64,000 bases of DNA, taken from assembly GCA_049317265.1 (NCBI GenBank), contig JBMOIP010000003.1, forward strand, positions 1-64,000, given 5' to 3'. Positions 52,611-62,286 of the stretch are shown one piece after another; the first letter of the stretch is position 1, and each line of letters starts with the position of its first letter. The position numbers and the translations under genes are program-made. The notes under the pieces were generated by a model. That model ran no database searches. It worked only from the letters and a program-made list of their open reading frames with translations, and was not told where the DNA came from. The stretch comes from CAIVAT01 sp049317265 (GTDB lineage: Bacteria > Bacteroidota > Bacteroidia > Bacteroidales > FEN-979).

Positions 52611-52641
52611 TTTGTTGTTTCGTGAATTATCTCTACTTTTG
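52611..52641 (+). promoter_or_regulatory. Promoter of ppiD
   Basis: TTTG (52611-52614) and TACTTTTG (52634-52641) are 19 nt apart, a full match to the Bacteroidota housekeeping promoter. The start codon lies 30 nt after the -7 box. Confidence 0.7.
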
Positions 52642-52671
52642 CACCCTATTTTAAATTAAAAATATAGTAGC

Positions 52672-54792
52672 ATGGCGATTATTGGAAAAATCAGACAGCA
52701 CTCAGGACTAGTAGTCATCATTGTGGGTGTCGCAATTGCTGCCTTTGTGATAGGAGACTTTAGCAAGAAAACGGCCAGAGGTACCAACGACATCGGCACT
52801 GTGAACGGGGAGAGTATTCCGTACGCAGAATTCAACGGTAAAGTTGAGAAGAACCTTGAAATCCAGAAAGAGAATTCAGGCAACGATAAAATTACAGACC
52901 AGGAGACTTACCAGCTGCGCCAGAGTACCTGGAGCCAGACCGTGAAGGAGCTTCTGATGAGTGAAGAGTATGAAGAACTGGGACTTACCGTATCCCCCGA
53001 AGAACTTTTCGACCAGGTACAGGGCAAACAGCCGCACCGCCTGATCCTTCAGTATTTTAAAGATCCCCAAACGGGCCAGTATAACCCTTCCGTGGTTCTG
53101 AACTATCTGAAAAATCTTGAAAAGATGGAACCGAAAGCCAAAAACCAGTGGCTTCAGTTTGAAAAAGCCATCAAGGATGACCGCCAGGAGACCAAATTCA
53201 ACAATTTGCTTACCAAGGGATATTATGTTCCAAAGGCTTTCCTGAAAAAGGATTTCATCAACCAGTCAAAAGCGCTGAAGGTCCTGTCAGTTTCCCCCGA
53301 TGCAAATTCAATTGCTGACAATACCATCAAACTTACCGATGCCGATTACCAGAAATTCTACGACAAGAACAAAATCTACTTCTTTGTTGAAGATGCCACC
53401 CGTGAACTTGACTATGTTCTTTTTGAAGTGAAGCCCTCGGATATCGACCGGAAAAAAACGACCGAAGATGTTGCCAACCTGTATAGGGATTTCCAGACAA
53501 GCATCGACGCCATGACTTTCACCAATGCCAATTCGGATGTGAAAGCAGACACTATGTTTGTGAAAAAAGGCACCTTCCCCGCCCAGCTCGACACGTTGCT
53601 CTTTGCTTCCAAGCCAGGCGCTTTGTTCCCCCCGTTTGAATTCAACAATTCGTGGTACATGGCCAAGCTGATCGACATGCAGGCCCGCCCCGACTCCATG
53701 AAAGGTTCACAGATTCTCCTTGCGTTTTCAGGTGCCGGCAACGAAAATATCAAGCGTACCAAGACTGAAGCCAAAGCAAAAATCGACAGCCTTCTGAATG
53801 TTCTCAAGAAGAACCCTGCCAGCTTTGCAGAAGCAGCTAAAAAATATTCAGACTACCCTACTGCCAAAGATGACGGCGGTGATTTGAAATGGTTTAAAGA
53901 CGGCAACCCAAATTTTGACCCGTTTTTCAAAGCCGGGATGGAACTGAAGCCGAACGAGATGAAAGTTGTTGAAACCCGCATCGGATACTCCCTCTTCCTT
54001 CTTACCGAAAAATCGGCGCCTGTAACCAAAGTAAAGGCTGCAGTGATCACCAGGGCCATCGTACCCAGCAACCAGACCTTCCAGGACACTTATATGAAGG
54101 CCAGCACCTTTGCAGGACAGAACAAAACACCTGATTCTTTTGAAAAGGCAGCCGTTGCCCAGGGTCTGCAGAAAAGGTCGGCTCCGAACGTAAGGGAGAT
54201 GGACAACTATGTTATGGGACTCCAGTCGGCACGTGAAATGGTTCGCTGGGCGTTTGCAGAGACCACCAAGGTTGGCGAAGTCAGCCCTGTGTTCGACTTG
54301 TCGGGGAAATATGGCATCGCCATCCTCAAAACCGTTTCTGCAAAAGGCCAGCAACAGTTAAGCGACGTTAAAACCCGGATTGAACCCTCTGTAAAAGGCA
54401 TGAAGAAATTCGACCTCATTGCCGAGAAGTTAACAAAAGAGATGGCCGGCACCAAAGACATTGCTGCCATTGCCGCTAAATTGAATGCCAAGGTTGACAC
54501 CTCCATGATAACCTTCTCAGGAATGAATAACCGTTCGAATATTGGCCGTGAAGGCGAAATCGTAGGCAAACTCTTCAACTCCAAAAAAGGCGAACTGCTC
54601 GGACCGCTCACCGGAAATTACGGCTCCTACCTGGTCGTGATCACCGATGTGGTTGAAGCTCCGGGGAAGGATGACTTCTCTTACGAAAAGATGATGCAGA
54701 TGCAGAATTTCAACCAGCGGGTAAGTGGCAACATGTACTCGGCTCTTGAGAAGACTGCAAAGATCACCGATAACCGGTTGAAGTTCTACTAA
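52672..54792 (+). CDS. ppiD: Periplasmic folding chaperone / peptidyl-prolyl isomerase PpiD
   Basis: A 706-residue protein anchored by one N-terminal helix (about 11-30; GLVVIIVGVAIAAFVIGDFS), followed by a SurA-N-like helical chaperone region (GTVNGESIPYAEFNGKVE, SWSQ-type helix) and a parvulin PPIC domain (about 345-450; FAEAAKKYSDYPTAKDDGGD, LKWFKDGNPNFDPFF), then a further degenerate PPIC-like segment. It helps exported proteins fold at the inner membrane, and with three T9SS proteins and barrels nearby there is demand for it. Sequence length fits Bacteroidota PpiD (about 700). Confidence 0.92.
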   Translation: MAIIGKIRQHSGLVVIIVGVAIAAFVIGDFSKKTARGTNDIGTVNGESIPYAEFNGKVEKNLEIQKENSGNDKITDQETYQLRQSTWSQTVKELLMSEEYEELGLTVSPEELFDQVQGKQPHRLILQYFKDPQTGQYNPSVVLNYLKNLEKMEPKAKNQWLQFEKAIKDDRQETKFNNLLTKGYYVPKAFLKKDFINQSKALKVLSVSPDANSIADNTIKLTDADYQKFYDKNKIYFFVEDATRELDYVLFEVKPSDIDRKKTTEDVANLYRDFQTSIDAMTFTNANSDVKADTMFVKKGTFPAQLDTLLFASKPGALFPPFEFNNSWYMAKLIDMQARPDSMKGSQILLAFSGAGNENIKRTKTEAKAKIDSLLNVLKKNPASFAEAAKKYSDYPTAKDDGGDLKWFKDGNPNFDPFFKAGMELKPNEMKVVETRIGYSLFLLTEKSAPVTKVKAAVITRAIVPSNQTFQDTYMKASTFAGQNKTPDSFEKAAVAQGLQKRSAPNVREMDNYVMGLQSAREMVRWAFAETTKVGEVSPVFDLSGKYGIAILKTVSAKGQQQLSDVKTRIEPSVKGMKKFDLIAEKLTKEMAGTKDIAAIAAKLNAKVDTSMITFSGMNNRSNIGREGEIVGKLFNSKKGELLGPLTGNYGSYLVVITDVVEAPGKDDFSYEKMMQMQNFNQRVSGNMYSALEKTAKITDNRLKFY

Positions 54793-54812
54793 ACCGTTAA
54801 TCGCCAAAACAG

Positions 54813-54847
54813 AAAAGGCTGATTCTTTGCAGAGTCAGCCTTTTTTT
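54813..54847. terminator. Bidirectional terminator between ppiD and atpC
   Basis: AAAAGGCTGATTCT-TTGC-AGAGTCAGCCTTTT forms a 14-bp stem (one G-T pair) with T-runs on both strands, lying between convergent genes. Confidence 0.85.
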
Positions 54848-54865
54848 ATGTTATGCCATTGAGAT

Positions 54866-55108
54866 CTATTCTGCCAGAACCAGCACTTTATTATTGGACA
54901 CCTCGATAACTCCGCCGTTGATTTCGAAAAACTGCTCCTCCTTTTCACCTTTGTTGATCAGTTTGATCTTTCCCTTTTTTAACACGGAGATCAATGGGGC
55001 ATGGTTATTCAACACTTCAAACGACCCGTCGATGCCGGGCAGCTGAATCAGCCCGACGTTGTCGCCGGTAAAAATGGTGGAGTCGGGGGTTATAATTTCA
55101 ACTTTCAC
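54866..55108 (-). CDS. atpC: ATP synthase F1 subunit epsilon (short form)
   Basis: An 80-residue protein: MKVEIITPDSTIFTGDN, LPGIDGSFEVLNNHAPL and EINGGVIEVSNNKVLVLAE match the beta-sandwich of the epsilon subunit. The C-terminal helical hairpin found in many bacteria is absent, as is common in Bacteroidota. It couples the central stalk of ATP synthase. It follows atpD with a 26-nt gap; the other ATP synthase genes are not in the window, a split arrangement typical of this phylum. Confidence 0.94.
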   Translation of the reverse strand: MKVEIITPDSTIFTGDNVGLIQLPGIDGSFEVLNNHAPLISVLKKGKIKLINKGEKEEQFFEINGGVIEVSNNKVLVLAE

Positions 55109-55134
55109 GGTTCAAATTTCAATAATCGATATTC

Positions 55135-56643
55135 CTATTTGCTGTCGGCCATCATCTTCTTACCCTTCTCAATGGCTTCCTCAATGGTACCTACCATGCT
55201 GAAGGCTGATTCGGGATATTCATCCACGGCGCCATCCATGATCATGTTAAAGCCCTTGATGGTATCTTCGATGTTCACGAATGCGCCCGGGATCCCGGTG
55301 AACTGTGTGGCAACGAAGAATGGCTGTGAAAGGAAGCGCTGTACGCGGCGGGCGCGGGAAACCACGAGTTTATCCTCGTCAGACAACTCATCCATCCCGA
55401 GGATGGCGATGATGTCCTGAAGCTCCTTGTAACGCTGCAGGATGCGTTTAACACGCTGTGCGGTGTTGTAATGTTCGTCGCCAACCACATCGGGTGAAAG
55501 GATGCGGGAGGTTGAATCAAGCGGATCCACTGCGGGGTAGATACCAAGCTCGGAAATTTTCCTGCTCAATACCGTGGTGGCATCAAGGTGGGCGAATGTC
55601 GTTGCCGGGGCTGGGTCGGTTAAGTCATCGGCAGGAACATAAACAGCCTGTACCGAAGTGATGGAACCTCTTTTGGTAGAGGTGATGCGCTCCTGCATGA
55701 TCCCCATTTCAGAGGCCAGTGTAGGCTGGTAACCCACAGCAGAAGGCATACGGCCTAAGAGCGCCGATACTTCCGAACCTGCCTGGGTAAAACGGAAAAT
55801 GTTATCAATAAAAAAGAGGATGTCGCGTCCGCCCGATTTCTCATCGCCATCGCGGAAGTACTCCGCCATGGTAAGACCCGAAAGGGCCACGCGGGCACGG
55901 GCTCCGGGAGGTTCGTTCATCTGTCCGAAAACTAGGGTTGCCTGTGATTTCAGCAGCTCTTCGTGGTCAACCTTCGACAGATCCCATCCGCCTTTTTCCA
56001 TATCTTCCTGGAACTCCTTGCCGTAACGGATAACACCGGATTCGATCATTTCGCGGAGGAGATCATTGCCTTCACGCGTGCGTTCGCCCACACCGCCGAA
56101 AACCGACAAACCGGCATATTTCTTGGCGATGTTGTTGATCAACTCCATGATGATGACTGTTTTTCCCACACCGGCACCACCGAACAGACCGATCTTCCCG
56201 CCTTTGGAGTAGGGTTCGATCAGGTCGATGACCTTGATCCCGGTAAAGAGAACCTCCTTGGAGGTGCTGAGGGTATCAAACTTCGGAGGATCACGGTGAA
56301 TGGCATATACATTTTCCTCGGAAACAGCGCCTAGTCCGTCGATCGGTTTCCCGATCACGTTGAACAACCTGCCGCGCACCATATCCCCGACGGGCATGGA
56401 GATCGGACGCCCTTTTGCCACGACATCCATTCCGCGGCGCAAACCATCAGTTGAATCCATGGCAACCGTACGCATGGTGTGTTCACCAACATCGTACTGG
56501 CATTCGAGCACAATTACATCACCTTTTTCATTTGTCACCTCAAGGGCGTCATAAATATTGGGAAGTTTTACATCTTCATCAAATACCACGTCGATTACCG
56601 GACCGATAATTTGAGAGATTTTTCCATTATTTTTCGCTTGCAT
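55135..56643 (-). CDS. atpD: ATP synthase F1 subunit beta
   Basis: A 502-residue protein from the inner ATG at 56643 (MQAKNNGKISQIIGPVIDVV); an upstream ATG at 56667 would add 8 residues. It has the P-loop GGAGVGKT, GERTREGNDL with the catalytic arginine region, DNIFRFTQAGSEVSALLGR and SRARRVQRFLSQPF. It is the catalytic subunit of F-type ATP synthase. A -7 box on the minus strand is at 56672-56665. The gene pairs with atpC. Confidence 0.98.
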   Translation of the reverse strand: MQAKNNGKISQIIGPVIDVVFDEDVKLPNIYDALEVTNEKGDVIVLECQYDVGEHTMRTVAMDSTDGLRRGMDVVAKGRPISMPVGDMVRGRLFNVIGKPIDGLGAVSEENVYAIHRDPPKFDTLSTSKEVLFTGIKVIDLIEPYSKGGKIGLFGGAGVGKTVIIMELINNIAKKYAGLSVFGGVGERTREGNDLLREMIESGVIRYGKEFQEDMEKGGWDLSKVDHEELLKSQATLVFGQMNEPPGARARVALSGLTMAEYFRDGDEKSGGRDILFFIDNIFRFTQAGSEVSALLGRMPSAVGYQPTLASEMGIMQERITSTKRGSITSVQAVYVPADDLTDPAPATTFAHLDATTVLSRKISELGIYPAVDPLDSTSRILSPDVVGDEHYNTAQRVKRILQRYKELQDIIAILGMDELSDEDKLVVSRARRVQRFLSQPFFVATQFTGIPGAFVNIEDTIKGFNMIMDGAVDEYPESAFSMVGTIEEAIEKGKKMMADSK

Positions 56644-56664
56644 GATATGGCTTAATATTTTATG

Positions 56665-56672
56665 CAAAGATA
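56665..56672 (-). promoter_or_regulatory. -7 box of the atpD-atpC operon
   Basis: TATCTTTG on the minus strand, a full match to TAnnTTTG, 21 nt before ATG 56643. Its position after 56667 also argues against the upstream start, which would lie within the box. Confidence 0.55.
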
Positions 56673-56693
56673 AAATATCTGGTTGATTAAATG

Positions 56694-56724
56694 TTTGATG
56701 TGGGAAATTTTTACCGTAATTTTG
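56694..56724 (+). promoter_or_regulatory. Promoter of the M23 peptidase gene
   Basis: TTTG (56694-56697) and TAATTTTG (56717-56724) are 19 nt apart, matching the Bacteroidota consensus. Transcription should start near 56731, so the in-frame TTG at 56729 cannot be the start. Confidence 0.7.
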
Positions 56725-56758
56725 TCGTTTGTTAGCAATGAAACCTTACATTTTACCA

Positions 56759-57622
56759 ATGAAGTTATTAAAATTGTGTTTGTTACTGGTTTTCATCTTT
56801 CCAATGTTCTCCTTTGGGCAGCGGAATGCGGATGCCATTATCGACACACTGGAGACCCCGAAAGGAACCGTAATCCTCTACAAAAATTTCACCTGGGAAT
56901 ACCTCCTCGATGAGCCGGTGATGATGAGCCAGGAGGATGACTCAACCGGGTTATTTACTGCACAATGGATTAATGATCAGATATTTGCATACCGCCTGAG
57001 GCCCGACTCCATTCATGACACCGTGGTCATGCTTACCTCGGTGGACCGGCAGTTCACCCTGCCGATCTACGGGAAGCTTTTCAGGGGATTTACCTATTCG
57101 CACAAAGGACTTGACATCAAGCTGAACAAGGGCGACACGGTCAGGGCTGCCTTCAACGGTGTGGTCAGGTATGCAAAATATAACCGGGGCGGGTTCGGAA
57201 ACCTGGTGATCATCAGGCACTATAACGGACTTGAAACCTATTACGGCCACCTTTCGAAGATCAATGTCAGGGTAAACCAGGTGGTTGCTTCGGGCGAGCC
57301 TGTTGCCCTGGGCGGTTCCACCGGAAGAAGCCGCGGCCCACACCTCCACTTTGAGGTACGTTATAAAGATATTCCGCTAGACCCGCTCAGAATGATCGAT
57401 TTCGATAACAGGAAACTCATTTCCAACACTTTCCCGGTAACAAGAAAAGTTTTCTATCCGAATGACTGCCCGGCAAATGCCCAGGTTGTTAGGATTAAAA
57501 GCGGGGATACCATCGGGAAACTCGCTAAAAAGTACAGGACATCCATCAAGGAGATCTGTGCCATGAATAAGATCAAACCGACGACCAAACTGAAGGTGGG
57601 CCGGTCGATCAGGGTCAGGTAA
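56759..57622 (+). CDS. M23-family peptidase with C-terminal LysM domain
   Basis: A 287-residue protein (ATG 56738 would add 7 residues). Signal peptide MKLLKLCLLLVFIFPMFSFG. The M23/LytM domain (about 90-210) has the zinc ligands in SHKGLDIKL (HxxxD) and HLHFEV (HxH), plus GNLVIIRHYNGLETYYGHL. The C-terminal LysM (about 240-287; RIKSGDTIGKLAKKYRTS) binds peptidoglycan. It is probably an endopeptidase that cuts cell-wall cross-links. It converges with lspA; its stop lies directly before a dispersed repeat. Confidence 0.92.
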   Translation: MKLLKLCLLLVFIFPMFSFGQRNADAIIDTLETPKGTVILYKNFTWEYLLDEPVMMSQEDDSTGLFTAQWINDQIFAYRLRPDSIHDTVVMLTSVDRQFTLPIYGKLFRGFTYSHKGLDIKLNKGDTVRAAFNGVVRYAKYNRGGFGNLVIIRHYNGLETYYGHLSKINVRVNQVVASGEPVALGGSTGRSRGPHLHFEVRYKDIPLDPLRMIDFDNRKLISNTFPVTRKVFYPNDCPANAQVVRIKSGDTIGKLAKKYRTSIKEICAMNKIKPTTKLKVGRSIRVR

Positions 57623-57652
57623 GGATTTACGATCGGACGATTTACGATTGAG
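57622..57652. repeat. Dispersed ATTTACGAT repeat, copy 1
   Basis: AGGATTTACGATCGGACGAT and the next 11 nt match the reverse complement of 63089-63123 over 27 nt with one difference. The repeat runs into the end of lspA and supplies its stop codon. Confidence 0.6.
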
Positions 57653-58265
57653 GGATTTCGGCAGATTGCTTCGGAATGAAGACCTTGTTCTGGAAGAAGA
57701 TCAGGATTAATACACCCGTGGTGATGGATGAATCGGCAATGTTGAAAACAGGCCTGAAAAAGACAAACTCTTCGCCTCCCCACACCGGCACCCAGGTTGG
57801 AAAGTGCGATTCAATGATGGGAAAATAGAGCATATCCACCACTTTCCCGTGCAAAAATGCGCCATAACCACCTTCTTTGGGAAGAAATGTAGCCAATTGC
57901 ATGTAGGTGCTCTCGTTGAAGATCACCCCATAAAACGCACTGTCGAGAATATTGCCAAGCGCACCGGCAAGAATAAGTGAAATGCTCAGAATCAACAGGT
58001 TGCTTGCTCCCTTACGGGTAACCCGGTAAAGCCACCAGCCGATGATGCCGACCGCACAGATGCGAAACAGGCTGAGCAGCAGTTTCCCGTAATTTCCGCC
58101 CAGTTTCATGCCGAATGCCATGCCTTCATTCTCTGTAAAATGGAGAAAGAACCATTGCCCGATGACGGCATGGCTCTCTCCCATGTAGAAGGTGGTCTTC
58201 ACCCAAAATTTAAGCACCTGGTCGATGACCAGGATGGCAATGACAAGAAGTACAGCTTTTTTCAA
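57642..58265 (-). CDS. lspA: Lipoprotein signal peptidase
   Basis: A 207-residue polytopic protein with the catalytic aspartates D108 (GNILDSAFYG) and D178 (FNIADSSIT), and NEGMAFG before them. It removes signal peptides from the many lipoproteins seen in this window (phosphoesterases, LptC). It is longer than E. coli Lsp because of a loop (ESTYMQLATFLPKEGGYG) typical of Bacteroidota. Its end lies in the dispersed repeat, so the last residues may differ from relatives. Third gene of the ileS operon. Confidence 0.96.
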   Translation of the reverse strand: MKKAVLLVIAILVIDQVLKFWVKTTFYMGESHAVIGQWFFLHFTENEGMAFGMKLGGNYGKLLLSLFRICAVGIIGWWLYRVTRKGASNLLILSISLILAGALGNILDSAFYGVIFNESTYMQLATFLPKEGGYGAFLHGKVVDMLYFPIIESHFPTWVPVWGGEEFVFFRPVFNIADSSITTGVLILIFFQNKVFIPKQSAEIPQS

Positions 58266-58288
58266 ATGTCGCTTTGTTGCAGGAATTA

Positions 58289-58732
58289 CTATTCCAGGTC
58301 GGGATCGACGGTGCGGGAGGCAACTGGAATTGCTGCAACCTGAACTCGTTTGGCTTCAATGCTGAGCGTAGCGTGAGGCACACTGCGAAGCCGATCGGCC
58401 GGGATCAGTTTATTGGTAACCCTGCAAATTCCGTAGGTTTTATTTTCAATCCGGATCAGCGCGTTCTCCAGTGATTTGATGAATTTCTCCTGGCGGGCGG
58501 CGAATTTACTGTTCTCCTCTTTTGAAAAAACCTGGTAGCCCTCTTCCAATACTTTAAAGGTAGGCGAGGTATCACTGATATCATGCTCATTACCGTTTGT
58601 ATAGGATTCGGTAAGCAACTTCAGGTCGTGGTGTGCCTTCTCAATTTTTTTCAGGATAATCTGTTTGAATTCTTCAAGTTCCTCATCAGAATACCTGTTT
58701 TTTTCCGTCTGTGTTCCTGTTGCTTTTTTCAT
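58289..58732 (-). CDS. TraR/DksA-family protein lacking most zinc-finger cysteines
   Basis: A 147-residue protein. A long coiled coil (about 15-85; FKQIILKKIEKAHHDLKLLT) is followed by the DksA/TraR C4 zinc-finger region, here YGICRVTNKLIPADRLRSVP, with only one of the four cysteines left. Loss of the cysteines is common in this Bacteroidota subgroup, so the fold may be held by other contacts. Family members bind RNA polymerase in its secondary channel. It lies 12 nt after ileS and 23 nt before lspA. Confidence 0.85.
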   Translation of the reverse strand: MKKATGTQTEKNRYSDEELEEFKQIILKKIEKAHHDLKLLTESYTNGNEHDISDTSPTFKVLEEGYQVFSKEENSKFAARQEKFIKSLENALIRIENKTYGICRVTNKLIPADRLRSVPHATLSIEAKRVQVAAIPVASRTVDPDLE

Positions 58733-58744
58733 ATCTCAAATGGA

Positions 58745-61700
58745 TTAGTCAACTTTTTTAATTTCAATAAATGTTGAAATGCTGTCGGTTATTTCAACAA
58801 GGTCTTTTTCAATAGCTTCAATGGAAGCAACAACGTCAAACGACTGCGCCAGAGTTTCCGAGCAAATATATGCAATATTCCGATGCACGGCTTGATCTGC
58901 ATCGGCATGGGATTGGAATTTAACAGTAATTTTATCTGTCACTCCGAACCCCTTATCCTTTCGCAGGTTCTGTATCCTGTTAATTACCTCCCTTGCAAGG
59001 CCTTCCTCGATGAGCGCAGGTGTGAGCGTGATGTCGAGCGCAACGGTGAGTGCTCCCATGCTGGCAACCTGCCATCCCGGGATGTCCTCGGAGAGAATCT
59101 CTACATCATCTACCAGGAGCTCAACGGGTTCGCCATCAACCTGTATGGTGAGGGTTCCCTGTTTTTCGAGGGAATGGATCTCCTCCTGTGTGATGGCAGT
59201 GACAGCAGCAGCAAGCTGTTTCATGAGTTTGCCATACCTGGGACCCAGTTTTTTAAAGTCGGGCTTGATCTTCTTCACCAGGATACCTGCCGTATCGGTG
59301 ATGTACTCCAGCTCCTTCACATTCACCTCCGAAAGGATGAGATTTTTAACGGCATCAACCTGGGAGGTAAGGTGGTCATTCATCACCGGGACTAATATTT
59401 TGTTGAGCGGCTGGCGAACGCGTAGTTTGGTTGATTTCCGGATAGACAGCACCATCGAGGAGATCTTTTGTGCAATCTCCATGCGCTCTTCAAGGTCCTT
59501 GTCGATCAGTGAAAGGTCGGCTTGCGGGAATGCGGTAAGGTGAACAGAATCCACCTCATGCCTGCCGGTCACCTGGTTGAGGTCGACAAAGAGCCGTTCG
59601 GCAAAGAACGGGGCGATGGGCGATGACAACTGTGCGATCACCTCGAGACAGCGGTAGAGTGTCTGGTAGGCGGAGATTTTATCCGCTGAGTAATCCCCTT
59701 TCCAGAAGCGGCGGCGGCAGAGGCGCACATACCAGTTGCTGAGGTGTGCATCCACGAAATCGGAGATGGCCCTGCCAGCCTTGGTAGGTTCGTAATCGGC
59801 ATAACACTCGTCAACAACTTTGATCAGGGAGTTAAGTTCAGATAATATCCAGCGGTCGATCTCCGGCCGTTCGCTGATGGCGATTTCGGGTTCGCTGTAG
59901 TTAAATCCGTCGATATTTGCGTAGAGGGAGTAGAAAGCATAGGTATTGTAAAGGGTTCCGAAGAATTTCCGCCGGATCTCTTCGATGCCTTCCACATCAA
60001 ATTTCAGGTTATCCCAGGGCTGCGAGTTGGTGATCATGTACCAGCGCGTGGCATCGGGTCCGTATTTGTTGATGGTTTCAAACGGGTCAACGGCATTGCC
60101 GAGGCGTTTCGACATCTTGTTCCCTTTTTTGTCGAGCACCAGTCCGTTGGAGACGCAGGTTTTAAAAGCGATTCCCCCGAAAAGCATCACGGCGATGGCG
60201 TGAAGTGTAAAGAACCATCCGCGGGTCTGGTCAACGCCTTCGGCGATAAAATCGGCCGGGAAGTAGCTCTCCAGCTTGCGGGCCTGTTCAAACGGGTAGT
60301 GGTACTGTGCATAGGGCATGGCGCCGGAGTCGAACCACACATCGATGAGGTCGGTCTCGCGGTACATCGGCAGGCCGCCATCCGTTACCAGGATGATGTC
60401 GTCGACAAACGGGCGGTGCAGGTCAAAGGAGTGGTAATTTCCATCCGTGGTGTCATCGGGATTGAAATTTTCCAGCGGGTTGGTTTTCATGACGCCTGCT
60501 TTGACAGCCTTGGCGATTTCGCTCTTCAGTTGCGCCACCGACCCGATGCATATCTCCTGTTTCTCGTCGGCTGAGCGCCAGATCGGAAGCGGGGTTCCCC
60601 AGAAGCGTGAACGGGAGAGGTTCCAGTCAACCAGGTTCTCGAGCCAGTTGCCGAATCGCCCGGTGCCTGTTGATTCAGGTTTCCAGTTGATGGTCTTGTT
60701 GAGGGCGATCATCTCGTCCTTATAGGCGGTGGTGCGGATAAACCAGGAATCGAGCGGGTAGTAGAGAATGGGTTTATCGGTACGCCAGCAATGCGGATAG
60801 GAGTGTTCGTACTTCTCCGATTTGAAGGCTTTGTTTTCGTGCTTCAGTTTAACGATGATGTCGATGTCGACCGGCGGGCAATTTCCTTCGGTACAGGCAG
60901 CATCGTATTCGGGTTTTACATAGCGTCCGGCAAATTCGCCCATCTGCTCCGTAAATTTCCCCTGTTTGTTGACGAGGGTGAGTGAGCCTAAACCATACTG
61001 CCTTCCAACGCGGAAGTCGTCGGCGCCAAAACTCGGGGCAATGTGCACGATACCGGTACCATCTTCGGTGGTGACAAAATCGCCCATCACCACGCGGAAG
61101 GGATCTCCGTCTTCAGGTTGGGCATAAGGGAGCAACTGCTCGAAACGGATGTTCTCAAAATCCTTTCCTTTGAACTCTGCCGTTACCTGGTAAGGGATGT
61201 GTTTGTCGCCTTCATGGTAACTCTCCATCTCCAGCTGGCTGTTCTTCTCCGGGAAATAATTGTGGAGCAGCTCTTTGGCAAGAACAACCGTTTGTTCGGT
61301 AAAGGTGTATGGATTATAGGTTTTGACCAGCACATAGGTGATCTCCTTTCCCATGGCGAGGCCGGTATTCGAAGGCAGGGTCCAGGGAGTGGTGGTCCAT
61401 GCCAGGATGTACAACTCCCCGAAGAGGTCGCTGTAAAGGAACTCCGATTTTGCATCCCTGGTCACCTTGAACTGGGCCACTACCGTGTTGTCTTTCACCA
61501 TTTTATAGGTGCCCGGCTGGTTCAGCTCGTGGGTGCTGAGGCCGGTGCCTGCTGCAGGAGAGTATGGCTGGATGGTGTATCCCTTGTAGAGGAGCCCCTT
61601 TTCATACAGTTGCCCCAGAAGGTACCAGACACTTTCGATGTATTTGTTTTCGTAGGTGATATAGGGATCATCGAGGTTGAGCCAGTAGCCCATGCGGATG

Positions 61701-62110
61701 GTAAGATCGTCCCACAGGTCCTTGTACTTCATCACCTCGGTACGGCACTCTTTGTTGTAATCCTCGATGGAGATCGATTTCCCGATATCCTCCTTGGTGA
61801 TGCCCAGCTTTTTCTCCACGCCGATCTCGATGGGAAGTCCGTGGGTATCCCACCCTGCCTTGCGGCTGACATAGAACCCTTTCATCGTTTTATAGCGGCA
61901 GAAGATATCTTTAATGGCCCGTGCCATCACATGGTGGATGCCGGGGATGCCGTTGGCGGAAGGGGGTCCTTCATAAAAGACATAGGGCGGCTTGCCTTCG
62001 GTAAGTTTCAGGCTCTTTTCAAAAGTGCCATGTTTTTCCCAGTAGGACTGGATTTCGTCACCAATCCTCGTAAGATCGAGATTCTTGTATTCTGCGTATC
62101 GTTTACTCAT
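58745..62110 (-). CDS. ileS: Isoleucyl-tRNA synthetase
   Basis: An 1121-residue protein. The class I HIGH-like motif appears as GIPGIHHVMARAI and KMSKS as GNKMSKRLGN. TTPWTLPSNTGLAM belongs to the CP1 editing domain, and WFDSGAMPYAQ is typical of IleRS. Length and motifs match the eukaryote-like, type 2 IleRS used by Bacteroidota; this type is generally less sensitive to mupirocin (family knowledge, not tested here). It charges tRNA-Ile. First gene of an operon with the DksA-like gene and lspA; -7 box at 62189-62196. Confidence 0.97.
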   Translation of the reverse strand: MSKRYAEYKNLDLTRIGDEIQSYWEKHGTFEKSLKLTEGKPPYVFYEGPPSANGIPGIHHVMARAIKDIFCRYKTMKGFYVSRKAGWDTHGLPIEIGVEKKLGITKEDIGKSISIEDYNKECRTEVMKYKDLWDDLTIRMGYWLNLDDPYITYENKYIESVWYLLGQLYEKGLLYKGYTIQPYSPAAGTGLSTHELNQPGTYKMVKDNTVVAQFKVTRDAKSEFLYSDLFGELYILAWTTTPWTLPSNTGLAMGKEITYVLVKTYNPYTFTEQTVVLAKELLHNYFPEKNSQLEMESYHEGDKHIPYQVTAEFKGKDFENIRFEQLLPYAQPEDGDPFRVVMGDFVTTEDGTGIVHIAPSFGADDFRVGRQYGLGSLTLVNKQGKFTEQMGEFAGRYVKPEYDAACTEGNCPPVDIDIIVKLKHENKAFKSEKYEHSYPHCWRTDKPILYYPLDSWFIRTTAYKDEMIALNKTINWKPESTGTGRFGNWLENLVDWNLSRSRFWGTPLPIWRSADEKQEICIGSVAQLKSEIAKAVKAGVMKTNPLENFNPDDTTDGNYHSFDLHRPFVDDIILVTDGGLPMYRETDLIDVWFDSGAMPYAQYHYPFEQARKLESYFPADFIAEGVDQTRGWFFTLHAIAVMLFGGIAFKTCVSNGLVLDKKGNKMSKRLGNAVDPFETINKYGPDATRWYMITNSQPWDNLKFDVEGIEEIRRKFFGTLYNTYAFYSLYANIDGFNYSEPEIAISERPEIDRWILSELNSLIKVVDECYADYEPTKAGRAISDFVDAHLSNWYVRLCRRRFWKGDYSADKISAYQTLYRCLEVIAQLSSPIAPFFAERLFVDLNQVTGRHEVDSVHLTAFPQADLSLIDKDLEERMEIAQKISSMVLSIRKSTKLRVRQPLNKILVPVMNDHLTSQVDAVKNLILSEVNVKELEYITDTAGILVKKIKPDFKKLGPRYGKLMKQLAAAVTAITQEEIHSLEKQGTLTIQVDGEPVELLVDDVEILSEDIPGWQVASMGALTVALDITLTPALIEEGLAREVINRIQNLRKDKGFGVTDKITVKFQSHADADQAVHRNIAYICSETLAQSFDVVASIEAIEKDLVEITDSISTFIEIKKVD

Positions 62111-62188
62111 CGTTTTTCTTTCGTCATGCCGGGGATTTTGAGCAGGATTTAAACCTGTAATTCCCTGACTTTGCTATAAAAAGGCGTG

Positions 62189-62196
62189 CAAAATTA
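62189..62196 (-). promoter_or_regulatory. -7 box of the ileS operon
   Basis: TAATTTTG on the minus strand, a full TAnnTTTG match, 78 nt before the ileS start. No clear -33 element. Confidence 0.5.
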
Positions 62197-62286
62197 CGAA
62201 AATTTCTTTTATCTTGATTCATCGGGTCATTCGTTCTGAAACTGTGGTTGTTTTGAAACTAACTTCCCGGGAGGACAGCAAAAAAC

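Noticed and set aside
61043..62152. Long 369-codon open frame on the + strand
   Set aside because: It is antisense to ileS over most of its length; ileS has complete motifs and conserved length, while this frame has no recognisable domain.
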